A DNA stretch of 64,000 bases from Doryteuthis pealeii (taxonomy: Eukaryota > Mollusca > Cephalopoda > Myopsida > Loliginidae): positions 66,024,974 through 66,088,973 of the forward strand of contig CM042145.1 of NCBI GenBank assembly GCA_023376005.1, read 5' to 3'. Under the pieces are notes generated by a model. It saw only the letters and a list, made by a program, of their open reading frames with translations. It made no database searches and was not told the DNA's origin. Made by a program: the position numbers and the translations under genes. The number at the start of each line of letters is the position of its first letter. The stretch's first letter is position 1. Shown piece after piece: positions 1-11,436 of this stretch.

Positions 1-1341
1 TGTGTGTGTGTGTGGTTATTTTTATTTTAATCCCTGACGGTTGTAAAAAAAAATCCCGGCACTATAATTTGTAATTACAAAATACAAACTATGCCTGGAG
101 AAAAAAATTCATAAAAAAAAAAAAAAAAAAAAACATATGCACCACCGAATTATTAACGAGGTGTCAATTTTCCATTTTGTCCAAAAACTTCTTTTCGGTG
201 GAATTCAACGAAATTTTCACTGAATGATTGTAATATTTATATGGATGTGGGTGTGGGTGTATGCAAATGTGAACAAAACTGCAGCGATTCATGAGTAACA
301 CGATACTTGAGCTGCCTCATTTTTAACGTTTCACATCATGATTTGGCAATTATGGTAGCCAATGTGTTCTTGACCCTTGTCCAAGAAAGTCTGTAGACAA
401 ATCTGCCACTTGCAAAAGGTAAATCAACATAGAAATACTAGCAAAATTTAAAAAACGCTCTCTGGGCGACCGTAAATAAATATTGCCTTTGAGGTATGGA
501 GTTGAAAATTTAATATCGTATCAGTATCATAAGTAAAAGTAATCATCAAATTTATTTAAAGCAGAAAAAATTAAAATAAATTCATTTAAAGGAGTAAAAA
601 AAAATAAAAATTTTGAAATTGGAACTTATATCTGATAACTTTTAAATATATTTAAAATAAAACAAAACATATATATAGGTATATTAATACCAGTCAATGT
701 ATTTATTAAAACTGTGTTTTAAAAAACCAATCAGGAATGTTCTAAAACATTGCATACCAAATTTGAGTGTATTTATTCTGTTATGACGATTTTAGGTAAT
801 GCTGACTGTAAGCAAAGTGACGTAGTTTTATGTACAGACAAAACCGGAAAATGCGAAATCTCATAATCAATTAGCATTACTACAATAATTGGAAAGATCC
901 ACTGTTGCTATACGCCCGGTCATACACACCCTCTAACACTTCTGCAGGCGGTACGAAACTTATTAAGATAAATACTATATTAGAAAAATTGCTTTAGTAA
1001 AAATATTCTTGTAGCAAACAGCACGTCAGCGGTAAATCCCGTGTTCTTCTACCGACTTCTCTAATGACCAATATTCTACCAGTAAATCTACTTGATCAAA
1101 GCTTAAATGCCATCCTACGTTGGCCAGTTGAAAAGGGTTTACAAGAAGTCCTATGTTCCTATGGAAGATCTTTGGTAAAGCGTATAAGTCCTATTCCCTG
1201 GCGTATGGGTTAACGCGTCCAGTGTTTTTACTCCTATGCCGTCTGTCCACGTAATTACTATACCACAGTAATTATGACCATTAGGGTCGGTAAGTATCGC
1301 TATCAATCTCAGAGTATTGCCAGTGATCTCTCTCATTTTTT
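1..1341. other. AT-rich flank, no recognisable gene
   Basis: The stretch opens with a TG microsatellite and holds a poly(A) run near 112-133. Around 800-890 the minus strand resembles the 5' end of the Helitron family seen elsewhere in the window (a 'CTGTCTGTA' block followed by ACTACGTCA), but it is diverged. Positions 890-1341 are less AT-rich and contain a short minus-strand frame that runs into the N gap; I cannot assign a product. No other feature is seen. Confidence 0.5.
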
Positions 1342-1441
1342 NNNNNNNNNNNNNNNNNNNNNNNNNNNNNNNNNNNNNNNNNNNNNNNNNNNNNNNNNNN
1401 NNNNNNNNNNNNNNNNNNNNNNNNNNNNNNNNNNNNNNNNN
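1342..1441. other. assembly gap of 100 N
   Basis: Exactly 100 N characters. A round 100 is usually a placeholder for a gap of unknown size. The sequence right of it is the outer tip of the left palindrome arm. The sequence left of it does not match the flank of the right arm beyond 32919, so the two sides of the gap are not shown to be adjacent in the genome. Confidence 0.98.
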
Positions 1442-2960
1442 TAGGACCCATAGGATATCATTAACATGACATCCTACAACTGGTTTCCCAATCCTCAACT
1501 ACTAAATAATCTTTAAGAAATTTTGCAGAGATATCTGAACATTTAAAGAATATATAAATGATTTTTAAATTTAATACAAATTGAATTAAATTCATTTAAG
1601 TAGAATTTATATTGATATTTGGAGACTAATCTCTAAATGAATGTAATAAGTTATTTTCAATCTTTTGACAATTCTTCATTATAAAAAAGAATTGTTACAA
1701 CAATTTGAAAATAACCAAAAAATTAATATTTAGAAGGTATGAGAGAAGGTATTTAATTAGGTGTTTAATTTCAAGTTTACTATTTTTGAAAGGAAAATGA
1801 ATAAAAGAACTTACCTTTTTGAAATAAAGTCTTCAATGAATGAATTGAAATAAAATTAAAAAAATGTAAGAAAATATAACACAACTGCGAATGTAAGTTG
1901 ATAACTGAAATTAGAAATCCCTTTGCATTAATTCAGAAAAGGAGAGAATTCAGTCAGTTTGTGACCTATAGATGAAAATGAAGTAACATTAGTAAAAAGT
2001 TTTTAATTTATATTAAAAATCTGCAGAAAATATGTTGTCCAAAATTGACAATTTTTTTAACTTACAGTTTTGAATAGATTACATGAGGTCTATCTCAGTT
2101 AGATGAAGTTTAAAATTGACTTTGAAATTTTTAAGTGAATAAAAATAGGCCAATTAAATTATTTGAAAATAATTTTATTTCTTTTTCATCAATTCAAAGA
2201 AAAATGTTGTTTTTTAAAAGTACAAAAAAAAAACAAAACAACAAAGAAAAAAACATGCTACAAAAATTAGTTTTGAGTTTTTAGAAAATAACTTTTAAAT
2301 TAAAAAAATTTTTTTTTTTTGTTTTTCTTGAAATGATTGAAGGTCAAAATTAAACCATACATTCTGAATTGATAAAAAAAAGTCTTTTTTTTTTTTTCTT
2401 TTTTCTTTTTTTAAATAAAATAAGCTATTCATTATAAAATTAAGTTGTTGAATAATATTTGGTGAAAAATTTCATTAAAATTCAACAATTCCTGATTTTT
2501 GGTAATTGTTCTAAAGTAATAAATTTAAAAAAATGATCTCCCTTGGTGATTTTGGACAGTGCTAATATAACTGTAATGAAAATAAACACAAAATAAAGTA
2601 GAACCTTAGGAAACTTTATTCAGTTTGAAAACAGATTTCAAAACCTACTAACACCACAAATAGCAAATATATACACACAACAAAGGGAGATAATTCAGTT
2701 AACCAGGGACAATACTTAACTAGTTATTAAACTTAATCCTACTTAGCATTTGTAAATATTCATTGAATAATTTCTTCAAACAGAAAGTGACTTGACATTA
2801 AGCAGAAGTTGTTGTCAGACTGGGTCGGCCATTAAGCAAATATAAACACATTAATGATATTGGTCATTTTGAGGCAAATCTATCTCGGCAAAACCTTCAT
2901 ATAAACATTCTTAATAAATAAGATACTAACCATATTAAAATGAATTTATTTAATAACCTT
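1442..2960. other. AT-rich stretch without genes (left arm; mirror about 31400-32919)
   Basis: Very AT-rich with many A and T homopolymers. No open frame of note and no repeat family I recognise. A 'GGGAGATAATTCAG' motif near 2685 resembles a short motif common in mollusc DNA. Confidence 0.5.
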
Positions 2961-3062
2961 TGAGAATATAATATAAATAACTATGGGAATTGTGATGTTT
3001 GTGGTGACGTAGTTTTGGTTACAGACAGATGCACAATCTCTTATAATAATAGAACATTTCAA
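2960..3062 (-). mobile_element. diverged Helitron-like 5' end (left arm)
   Basis: Read on the minus strand from about 3062, it begins with TATTATTATAAGAGATTGTG and continues with CTGTCTGTAACCAAAACTAC and a motif close to TTCCCATAGTTATTTA. The order and spacing match the 5' end of the better preserved Helitron at 7835-8459. I could not find the matching hairpin/CTAG end, so this is a truncated relative. Mirror copy at about 31298-31400. Confidence 0.45.
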
Positions 3063-4197
3063 TGTAATGAATATCTAAAAAGAGAAAAATGTGACATGAT
3101 GAAAATGATTTGTGAGAAGTGAAATAATAGAAAAAAAAAATAAAAAAAAAATGGTTTAATTTAAAAGATGAAGTGAGGTGGGTGGGTATTCTTTTTTCTT
3201 TCTTTTTTTTACCCAATATTCCATTTAAAAAACAAAAAAAACAACTTTGTTTTTAATCAACTGATTGCATTCACTTGTTGAATTTTTGTCTTTCAAATTT
3301 TATTTAATAATTTTAAATAATTGAATATTAAAAAAAATAAAGAATTTTTTTGTATATAGAATAAAAGAAAAAATCTGTTTAGTGTTTTTTCCACAAAATA
3401 AATCTGTTTTTATTGTAATAAAATTTTGTTGAATATTTTTCTTGTCTTTTGTTTCATTTTTTTTCCTTCCTCTTTTTGCAACTGAAAAATCTCTATCCTT
3501 GGAATTCATTTGAAATAATCATTAAACTAGCAGTACCTGAGGATATAATAACAGTATGATAATTTAAATATTACAACATTTAATGTTTAAGGGCTATTAC
3601 ATATAGTTTAATATGTAAAAAAGTATATCTTGATTTAACATCAATCTCTTTCTTTCCTTCTTTTCATTATGTTCAATTAAAACAGCTTAGCATTATCACT
3701 TCTATCTTTCTCCCTACTCTCTCTCTTTCTTTCTTATATTTTTCTGTGTAGCATATCTTTTTATTTCCTTTTCTTATAATAAAAACGGAATGGTCCATTA
3801 TTTAGCTGAGGTGACTACACTCATAAGAATTCAGTGGATAAGCAACACTAGATAATCAGATTTACATTTTTGCATTTCATCTCATTTTTAACCAGAGGAT
3901 GTTGCAAGATGATAATGGTTGTACTTTTAAGGAACACGAGTATTAATATATAGATTATACATGCAAATGTACCTTTTAATTCTTGAATTAATTTTTAAAT
4001 AGGAAGGGGAGGGGGTTTGATTGCAATTGAAGAAATCCCAAATATTAGGTTGGAGATTTGTGAGTCCTGAGCCCCAAATCTCTGTTTAAAGTGATCCTGT
4101 TTGCTTTCTAAATAATGTGCATATACAAACTTGGAAAAAAGTTTCTAAAATGAGCTCAATAATTGCACAAAGCTTGGGATATTTTACTTAAGTTTTT
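3063..4197. other. AT-rich stretch with one dispersed repeat (left arm; mirror about 30151-31297)
   Basis: Low-complexity A/T-rich DNA. Positions about 3620-3795 (pyrimidine-rich tract, then TTCAATTAAAACAGCTTAGC and an AATAAAAACGGAAT end) are repeated in inverted orientation at about 11865-12065 of the same arm and again in the right arm. Frames read here are encoded by homopolymers and I do not accept them as genes. Confidence 0.5.
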
Positions 4198-4805
4198 GGA
4201 CCAAGTATCCAATAAGCACCCCAAATCATTAACTTAATGAAAGGTTCATATTTTAACTCATCACCGGTAACTTCAACTTCCAATATTTGAAAATAAACAA
4301 ACAGATTTTTTTTTTTTTTAACTTGTATTGTATTTGACAAAAACAAATTTTACGAATTTTGTGATACTATTTCTAAACAGCATCCTTTTATTTAAATAAA
4401 CAAACAATATTTTGCAAATAAAACTGTATTTTTTATTAAAATAAACATAATTGCATTTCTCTTCTGATTAAGTAAAACTATTTTAGTATTAAAAAAATCT
4501 TTCTTTTTTTAATTTAAAAAAAATTTTTTAAATTTTTTATTTATCGTAAGTGTTGAAAAATATTCGTAAACTTCTGATTAAAAAGTATTTATTTAAAAAA
4601 AAAGATTTTGCTATTGAATTTTTAATTTGATTACGTGTACCAAACAATCTATCTATTTAATATATTGTAAGTTCAACATTTCCATAAACTTCTGATTAAA
4701 ATCATTTGTTTACAAAAATTTGGAGGCAGAAGTTACTGGTGAAGAGTTAAAATATGAACCTTTCATTAAGTTGAGGATTTGGGGTGCTTATTGGTTACTT
4801 GGTCC
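4198..4805. mobile_element. non-autonomous TIR DNA element (left arm)
   Basis: An element of about 608 bp starts GGACCAAGTATCCAATAAGC and ends with the near-perfect complement (GCTTATTGGTTACTTGGTCC). The terminal inverted repeats run for about 75-80 bp and include the CCCCAAATC and ATGAAAGGTTCATATTTTAA blocks. The interior is AT-rich and non-coding. No clear target-site duplication was found. The structure is typical of a MITE, but the superfamily is not identified. Confidence 0.75.
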
Positions 4806-5832
4806 ATGTTTTCTTTGTTCATTCAATAATATCCACTTTAAAAATGCGAACTAGTACATTTTCCCCCGACACTGTACGCCCTCTCTGCTTTTATTCACTC
4901 TGCCAAAATAGATCTATATGGACCACTTTAAGAAGCCCAGCTCTTGTGAGGCTAATAGATCTGCACTTGGGATTTGAGCACCTGCCTGAGCAAAAGTTGT
5001 ATAAAAGAGCAGCAGTTGCCAATGCAGCTGGTCTTCCTTCTCCTCATTACATCGTCCCTCGCTCTCATAACTTGGACGATCATACAGTTTTGTCAGTCAG
5101 TTTTATTGCAACAGTTGCCAGAAAAAGGTTGAAGAATATGTTGGACTATTTTAGGGATGAGCTCCTTGTTTTGAATACAGTTTTTCCTCCTCTTCCTCCA
5201 ACAGCATGGATTTCCTTGACTCTCTCACTATCCGTCCCTGTCATCAGTCTTGGTAAGTCCTTGAGATGGCACCTGGTGTCCTCACAGCTAATGAATGTAA
5301 GTTTTTTGCTGGCAGCCAACACTAATGTCTCCATGTGTAGATAAGAGAATATTGCTAATGAGTTTGTCTTTACTTTTGCAGAATGTTTTCTTCATCTTTC
5401 TTGGATGGTTTGAATGATAGAAGGTAAGTTGTGTACAGCTGATGTCTTTATTGGTTTAATTTTTCACTCCTAACGCAAAAGTCAATTTTATTACAATATA
5501 TCAAAAAAGCCTGACGGTAAAAAAAAAGATCCCTATGTTCTTGTTAACGAATGAAGCCATCACCTTTAGAGGTACCAAAAACCAAAATGGTTAAAAAAAT
5601 AAAAAAAAATAATAGTACCATGTACTCACTTGGTTACATTTTCAGGAATGAAGCCATTTCCTTTAGAGGTACCATATACTTTTTACAATGTCACAATTTT
5701 TTTTTAAGGGAACCCTCCTTTTCGGCATATATGTTCCTAACATTTTTATTGGCTGAATCCCCCCACCTCACTGAGTGCTTAATGAATGTAATTATTTTTT
5801 TTATTTATTATTGGCATTTCAGTCTCTGAAGA
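4806..5832. other. unassigned stretch (left arm; mirror about 28520-29543)
   Basis: Contains an open plus-strand frame of 186 codons (4784-5344) that starts inside the TIR of the upstream element and resembles no family I know, plus a 62-codon minus-strand frame at 5146-5334. At about 5548-5575 and 5642-5672 a short block (AATGAAGCCATCNCCTTTAGAGGTACC-like) is repeated. I do not call a gene. Confidence 0.4.
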
Positions 5833-6159
5833 CTAATATAGTTTTTGTGCCCCTGAAGTTACAGCGCCTCCTGTGACTGTCTTTCTAACATTAGACTTCA
5901 CATTCTCGACCTCAGATGTCGCATGTGAAGGCTGTCCCTGTTGTTGCCGCTGCTTTCTTCTGGACCTTCTAGCTTCATGATGTTGCACCAGGGTGACTTC
6001 AGACATGAACAGTCCTATACAGAGAGCCTGCCGCCACCGAGGGCGGTCCTGAGCCAAAATTTCCCAGCTGAAAGTGGCAATGCCAAAGCACCTGAGATCG
6101 TTCTTGCAGACATCCTTGAAATGCAGCTGGGGGTAACCAATCTGTCTCTTACCAGACAA
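5833..6159 (-). pseudogene. LINE (non-LTR retrotransposon) ORF2 C-terminus, left arm
   Basis: The 108-residue minus-strand frame begins GKRQIGYPQLHFKDVCKNDL and continues with a WEILAQDRPRWRQAL motif and a basic, Gln-rich tail. This pattern (GxR-x-G-x-P-x-LRFKD, then W-x-x-x-A-x-DRxxWR, then an Arg/Lys/Gln-rich end) is the usual extreme C-terminus of the second ORF of many invertebrate LINEs, after the reverse transcriptase domain. No RT sequence lies next to it, so this is a severely 5'-truncated copy. It is directly followed downstream by the half TIR element at 6170. Confidence 0.75.
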
Positions 6160-6169
6160 AAGCTCTGCA

Positions 6170-6596
6170 TAAACGGTATCCTTTTATTTGAATAAACATG
6201 AAAAATATTTTGTAAATAAAATCTATTTTCATTTAAATAAACGTATCTGCATTTCTCTTCTGATTAAATAAAAAGTAGTTTAATATAAAAATATGTCTTT
6301 AATATAAAAACGTGTCTTTCGTTTAAAGTTTTATCATTAAAAAAAATTTCCTATTGAATTAACAACATGAAATAACTAATTTTGTTTTTGTTAAAATCAA
6401 AATCTATTTTAGTATAAAAACTTGCCTTTGGGTGGTAAATATACATGAACAAACTTTAAAAAAATCTTAGTGAAATTCTAATGCAAAAAAAATTGTCTGT
6501 TGTTTGTAATCAAACAACCAGGAGTTTATGGTGAAAAGCAAAAGGTGTTCCTTTCAAAACAGATCCCAGCTAGAGTGCTTATTGGTTACTTGGTCC
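6170..6596. mobile_element. half copy of the TIR element (left arm)
   Basis: About 430 bp that resembles the right half of the element at 4198-4805: it runs from a GGTATCCTTTTATTTGAATA block through TGCATTTCTCTTCTGATTAA to the terminal GTGCTTATTGGTTACTTGGT. The matching left TIR is absent; the LINE C-terminus sits where the left half would be. Confidence 0.6.
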
Positions 6597-7119
6597 CATA
6601 TCTCTTTGTTAAAAGTAGTTTTATTTAACATCTCAGCTACAAAATCTGTGCTTTTTGTTCTGAAAATGAACACTTGAAAAACTGACTTTTTACCTGGTCC
6701 TTAGCACCAACCATTTGTGTCAATGAAAAATAGGCAACTATCTCAGCCACCATACAATTTATAGAAAAAAACATGACCCGTTGGGTCACCCATTGAGCTC
6801 AGCTTGGATTGTTGAAAGAAAATCACAGGATAATATTATTTCGTCAATTTAAAGTTTTCCAAAACCGTCCAAATAAGTTGGATTTTATTGAGAATAGACA
6901 CAAAAAAATGAGGGTTGTACTTTACAGTTATTTCATCTTGCGATATTCGGACTATTGTCCTCATCTTCATTGTTATTCAACCGATATGTCCTCCGGCCTT
7001 CTTCAAGTATTTATTGTCAGACTCGGGAACCTGCTTTTCGGATTCGGGAACTTTCCTGTCGTAATCGGGAGCCATTACGGAACTTTGTGTTAATTATTAT
7101 TCTATGTTACTGCTGCCCT
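6597..7119. other. no recognisable feature (left arm; mirror about 27231-27752)
   Basis: A few overlapping short frames exist (for example 6809-7093) but none resembles a known protein. No repeat structure was noticed. Confidence 0.4.
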
Positions 7120-7202
7120 TGATCAGGATTGAACCTGCAATCTAGAGATAACTGTCACTTAGAACTGTCTTAACCTAACTACCTTATCCACTAGGCCATG
7201 TG
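7120..7202 (-). repeat. tRNA-Arg-like sequence (tRNA pseudogene or SINE head), left arm
   Basis: On the minus strand it reads CATGGCCTAGTGGATAAGG, close to the D-arm/A-box of arginine tRNAs, then about 45 bases later a B-box, GGTTCAATCCTG. The spacing is about that of a tRNA. The acceptor ends do not pair cleanly and no anticodon stem is convincing, so I treat it as a tRNA-derived repeat, not a working tRNA gene. Confidence 0.5.
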
Positions 7203-7476
7203 TCCAATTGGACAATCCAGTGGAACATATAAACCTAATGTCTTGTTTTTTTCTGAGAGCATAGTATCGGCTATGAGAAATCTGGATCACAAGACAGAGG
7301 ATGATACCCGAAAACTCGCCACAGTCTGTCTGCCATATGTCAAAGGCTTGGCTGAAAAGATTCAAAAGATATGTAATCCTTATGATATCAGGACAACATT
7401 CAGGAGTGACTCAACTCTTCGTAAAAATCTCCTCCTGAATAAACCCAAAACAAAAGTTCTTCTCTGTGGCCTGTAA
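7198..7476 (+). pseudogene. Penelope-like element fragment (linker after RT), left arm
   Basis: The frame contains CLPYVKGLAEKIQKICNPYD followed by an IRTTFRSDSTLRKNLL motif. The pattern LPY-x-x-G-x-x-EKI, then a basic position, then F-x-x-x-x-TLR is what I know from the region between the reverse transcriptase and the GIY-YIG endonuclease in Penelope-like elements. Neither the RT nor a GIY-YIG domain is visible beside it, so it is a fragment. The exact family is an inference from motif memory. Confidence 0.6.
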
Positions 7477-7834
7477 AGATAGAAAGAAGATTGGAGATGT
7501 GGTAGGGGAGATATCTTCTCTCTGGCTGCTGGTTTTTCAGCTGAAAAACACACACTTCTCTTTGTCTTAACTCTCTAGAAAGAATATTAGGGAGGGGGGA
7601 AAAGACCAGCAGATATATAAGAGAGAGTCGGGTGAGTTTTTGACTTAATTGCAAATTACGACTAATTAGAACCAATTAAAATGGAATTTTTTTCAAACAT
7701 AACGTAATCCTAAAACTAAGGTATAATTTAGTATAACTTTCGTGTAATTAAACTAACCAGGAAAAAAGCCTTTAGACATTAAATAGTGATAATCTCAGCT
7801 TTAGTATAATAATATATATATATATATATATATA
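7477..7834. other. unassigned AT-rich stretch ending in (TA)n (left arm; mirror about 26515-26872)
   Basis: Contains a small hairpin (CTGGTTTTTCAGCTGAAAAA) near 7530 and a (TA)n tract at about 7812-7833 directly beside the Helitron end. No gene seen. Confidence 0.4.
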
Positions 7835-8459
7835 CTAGCAAATATATGCACCCTCCGGGTACAAGTATTTAAGTTTTAATGTAATAGAATATATTAAATT
7901 AGAAAGGCTAATGAAACTAAAGAATGCAGATAAAATGATTTGAAACAGAGGGGTGTATAATCGAAAAATAGAACAACTGAAACTTATACTTCTATCACTC
8001 TCGTCTTTCATTACTAAATTTTCCTAATTTAATAACTTAGTTAAAATAGGAAGTAAAGAATAAAATCAGAATTATTTCTTCTCGTTAATCGATTTCTTTT
8101 AAGATTTATTGAAGAGATTTTTGATCATATTCATTAAGATAAAACCATACGATTAAAAATCAATAATACTAAGCACATATTTATTAAAATCAAATTTTTA
8201 ATTTCAATATGCAAATAAGCCTTCCTGTTTACACTGTAAACTGCTATTTTAGTGTATATATAAATACAATTGCATATTATTTATTTGTAGATATGATTAA
8301 CAGTATTAATAATGTAAAACAATTTTATTAGAAAATTGAGGTTTAATTAAAAATAGAATCATGGAGAATGTGACGTAAATAACAAAGGGAATTAGGACTT
8401 GAGTAGTGATATAGTTTCGGTTACAGACAGAAAAGCAAACAATCTCCATTATAATAAGA
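7835..8459 (-). mobile_element. non-autonomous Helitron, left arm
   Basis: On the minus strand the element starts TCTTATTATAATGGAGATTG directly after an A and ends in CTAG followed by T, the A|T insertion rule of Helitrons. Nine bases before CTAG is a hairpin, GTACCC-GGA-GGGTGC, the canonical 3' subterminal stem. Length is about 625 bp and there is no Rep/helicase coding. A second copy with a perfect hairpin sits at 43911-44822, which confirms both ends. Confidence 0.85.
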
Positions 8460-8607
8460 TATATATTAATCTAATCTGTTATGTTGTTATTAGTAGTTTT
8501 CTACTAATTTGAAATATATTTGACAGGAAATGATTTTTTCAAAACTAGAGATGGACCATATGACCTTTACGCAGCTATTTCCACGATCTTGACTCACAAC
8601 ACTTGTC

Positions 8608-9205
8608 CCGCCCTGTCGGCTGGGGCGTTAGAATGCACCGACTGCACCTCTGCATAGGGGTAAGACTCCCCCAATGGGACCACCTGTTGGCCGTGGGTGG
8701 CGACCCGTGATGCTTAAGGATAGAGCCCAGGTGGATGAGCAGTTCATGACATGTAATACTCCACTTTGGTCCTATCTTGGGCTAGACGGGCGGTCGGAGA
8801 GGCCCCCTCCGATCAATCGGCTGGTCACATCAAGCCCTAGCACCTATATGATTTTCCCAACCCTATTGCCCTTATGGCAAGCCCCAACCCCTTTTTATCA
8901 TATGGATGCTAGAAGGCGGTGACTGAGGGTCTACATGTCCTGGGGATGACGTTAAACTCTATCTGATGGTGAGGTTCCAGTTTTGGAGGTTTGGGGAATG
9001 TGGAGCACCCCTTCATCACCATTGCTCCCTGGTCCACTCTGACCCGGAGTGGTAGTACCTGTTAGGGTCCCATCTATGGGTTAAATAGAAAAATGTATTT
9101 ATAAAAAAAAATTGTATTATCGATTAAGAATTGATTTATTTGAAAACTTTATCGGCATTAAATGACCCACTGAGGTTGATATGCCGTAAAACAAAACAAA
9201 ACAAA
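8608..9205 (+). mobile_element. SINE-like element with 12-bp target duplication, left arm
   Basis: A GC-richer element of about 598 bp runs from CCGCCCTGTCGGCTGGGGCG to a CCGTAAAACAAAACAAAAC tail. It is flanked by the 12-bp direct repeat ACAACACTTGTC at 8596-8607 and 9206-9217, which together with the simple-repeat tail indicates LINE-type retroposition. There is no clear Pol III A/B box at its head, so its class (SINE, or the 3' end of a LINE) is open. The 82-codon frame at 8674-8922 lies inside it and is probably not a gene. Other copies: 25148-25741 (mirror) and 35153-35846. Confidence 0.75.
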
Positions 9206-9246
9206 ACAACACTTGTCTCATTTACACCATCAAAATCCTGTTATTT

Positions 9247-9278
9247 GTTAGGGGTTAGTGTTAGGGTTAGGGGTTAGT
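9247..9278 (+). repeat. short telomere-like tract
   Basis: Variants of TTAGGG (GGGGTTAGTGTTAGGGTTAG) over about 30 bases, an interstitial tract of the animal telomere motif. Mirror at about 25074-25105. Too short to imply a former chromosome end. Confidence 0.6.
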
Positions 9279-10485
9279 TTTATAATTAAAAAAAAACAAC
9301 TCTTAAATTCGTTAATAATTAACCGGATTTTGACGGTGTAAATGGAAAAAATGTCTCCATGAATCGAGATCACAAAAGGGGTGCCTAAAGGTCATATGGT
9401 CCCTAGAGATTTCCACGGACAAATGTGTTAAATTATCTCCCTTTTGTTTTATTTGACCAATTTGATAAGCAACACTTACGACGAGGTTGGGGGTGGTTTA
9501 GGTACCGGACATGTATGCCGAAAAGTGGAGTATGACACAACGCGTTGCTGCATGTGTTGCGAGATACAACATGCAGCTGCAAGAGTAAGTATGTGTGATT
9601 ACGTAGACAAGTAGATACGTGGGTATGAGGATAAAGACAAGCCACATATAGGTATATATATATATATATATTTATATATGTGTGTGTGTGTGTGTGTATA
9701 GATCATAGACATGTGCATACATGTATATATGTGTGAGTGTGTATATATGTGTATATGGTCTTGATGATCACAGGGTCTTGATGTGAATGCTCTGTCAAGG
9801 AAGCAATAAAAATAGGTAGGCAACAACCGGTCTGTTTTTGAATAGATACAGTTCAGATAGGGAACAGCTGTGGGTGGTCTTGAAACATAGAAATTTTCAA
9901 ATTTCATTGGGTTGATGAGATCTCAGAGAATGAAAGTTGGGATGAGATTTTAAAAAAATGGGTCAGACAGGGAATTGGAAAGCCAGTCAGTTTTGGATTA
10001 AGGGCCAAACAGTGAGGTTCATACTTTTAGCAGGAGATGACCAGTTGAATTGATATCACAAAGTAGAGGTCCTCACTTTGACAGAGTGTGTGTGTGTGTG
10101 TGGGGGGGGTTGGATTGAGGGCCAAGCAGTGAGGTTCATACTTTTAACAGGAGATGACCAGTTGAATTGATATCACAAAGTAGAGGTCCTCACTTTGACA
10201 GAAAATGTGTGTGTGTGTGTGTATGTGTGGGGGGGTTCTCCCCTCTCGGCTTGACAGACTCATAGCAGCAGAAGAATAGAAGAAAAGAGATAGGAATGAC
10301 TGAAGCATGGAGTCTTAGACCTTATCTCTCTGACCTTTAGCACTTTGATTTAGTGCTTTTCAGTTTGGTTCACTGACACGCATATGATATACAATCTGGG
10401 ATGATTTGTTTCTGTTTGTAATATAAATTATTTATTTAGAGTAAGGATTTAGTTACAAGGGACATTGTACTAGTTATTGTTAGTC
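9279..10485. repeat. microsatellites and a tandem duplication (left arm; mirror about 23868-25072)
   Basis: Holds (TA)n and (TG)n tracts at about 9654-9740 and two copies of a unit of about 125 bp (GTGAGGTTCATACTTTTAGC ... CCTCACTTTGACAG) at about 10010-10230, each ending in a (TG)n/G-run. The 102-codon minus frame at 9599-9907 is partly encoded by the microsatellite. No gene called. Confidence 0.6.
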
Positions 10486-10819
10486 TTGACACCAACAAAA
10501 AGAACTCGCCGTGTTACACTAACCTTTACTGGTAACATACTCTATTGACTGACTCAGGAGAAAATTTTGTCTCCAAGAAATAGCTATGAACCTAGAAATA
10601 AAGTCTGAACCTCAAAAGTATCATTTGTTTTTGTCTCTTCTTTTCCCTTCCTTAATGTTTTAAGTAAATAGTATTAAAACACAATTTGGTTTATAACGAA
10701 ATAATGGTGATTTATTTGTGATTAATTGTATGAATTCTATAAATATGGTAGGATTTGACATTGTGGCTTTTTAAACGAGAGTATAATATTAACTGAAGAC
10801 AATGTACACAGTGATGATT

Positions 10820-10859
<40 letters not shown>

Positions 10860-11436
10860 CTAGATTAAATAATCAATAATCAATGCACACCATATGCACC
10901 CGGATTGAAATAGTACATTAAAAATCAAAGTTTGGTGAACAGAATTTGTGTAATCTGTGACGTGATAATATCACGTAATATTGACTTTTTCTTTTTAGTC
11001 TAAAGTTTGGTCGTCGTATCATTCACCACAATCTCAAACACGTGTAACGGTTACTGACCCATGTGTTTCATAAACCTTATTTTTTCCGGTGCAAGTATCA
11101 TTGGGGAACGAGAAAAGTTTGGATAAAACAACCAGGGAAAAATAAGGTTTAAAAAAAGTCCTTTTTGGGGTTTATGGAGCTAAGGCTTTTTGTTATTGGT
11201 GGGATTTGCTTTTAGTGTTGCTATTTTCTTTTCTTAAACTCCAATGTACGAGATTCTTCTGTTAGTCGACGAGCTGAGAAAAAAAATTAAGGAAGGGAAA
11301 AGAAGAGTCAAAGACAAATGATACTTTTGAGGTTCAGACTTTATTTCTAGGTTCATAGCTATTTCTTGGAGATTAAATTTTCTCCTGAGTCAGTCAATAG
11401 AGTATGTTTCCAGTAAAGTTCTTTTGTTGGTGTCAA
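10486..11436. mobile_element. long-TIR DNA element, left arm
   Basis: Starts TTGACACCAACAAAA and ends TTTTGTTGGTGTCAA; the inverted repeats extend about 150-180 bp (including CTCAGGAGAAAATTTTGTCT and its partner near 11385). The interior of about 600 bp contains a (GA)n tract at 10826-10856 and no coding. The left TIR has about 25 extra bases (CGCCGTGTTACACTAACC region). The structure fits a MITE or foldback element; no target duplication is clear. Confidence 0.7.

Noticed and set aside
1151..1498. 115-codon minus-strand frame
   Set aside because: It spans the 100 N gap, so about 33 residues are undefined and the two sides may not be adjacent. No known motif in the rest.
4784..5344. 186-codon plus-strand frame
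   Set aside because: Starts inside the TIR of the MITE, matches no family I know, and lies in a repeat-dense arm; likely a chance frame.
7120..7202. Functional tRNA-Arg gene
   Set aside because: A- and B-box-like motifs exist, but acceptor stem and anticodon arm do not fold properly.
10860..10930. Possible further Helitron end (CTAGT with GTGCATATGG upstream on the minus strand)
   Set aside because: The hairpin is only four bases and no matching 5' end was found.
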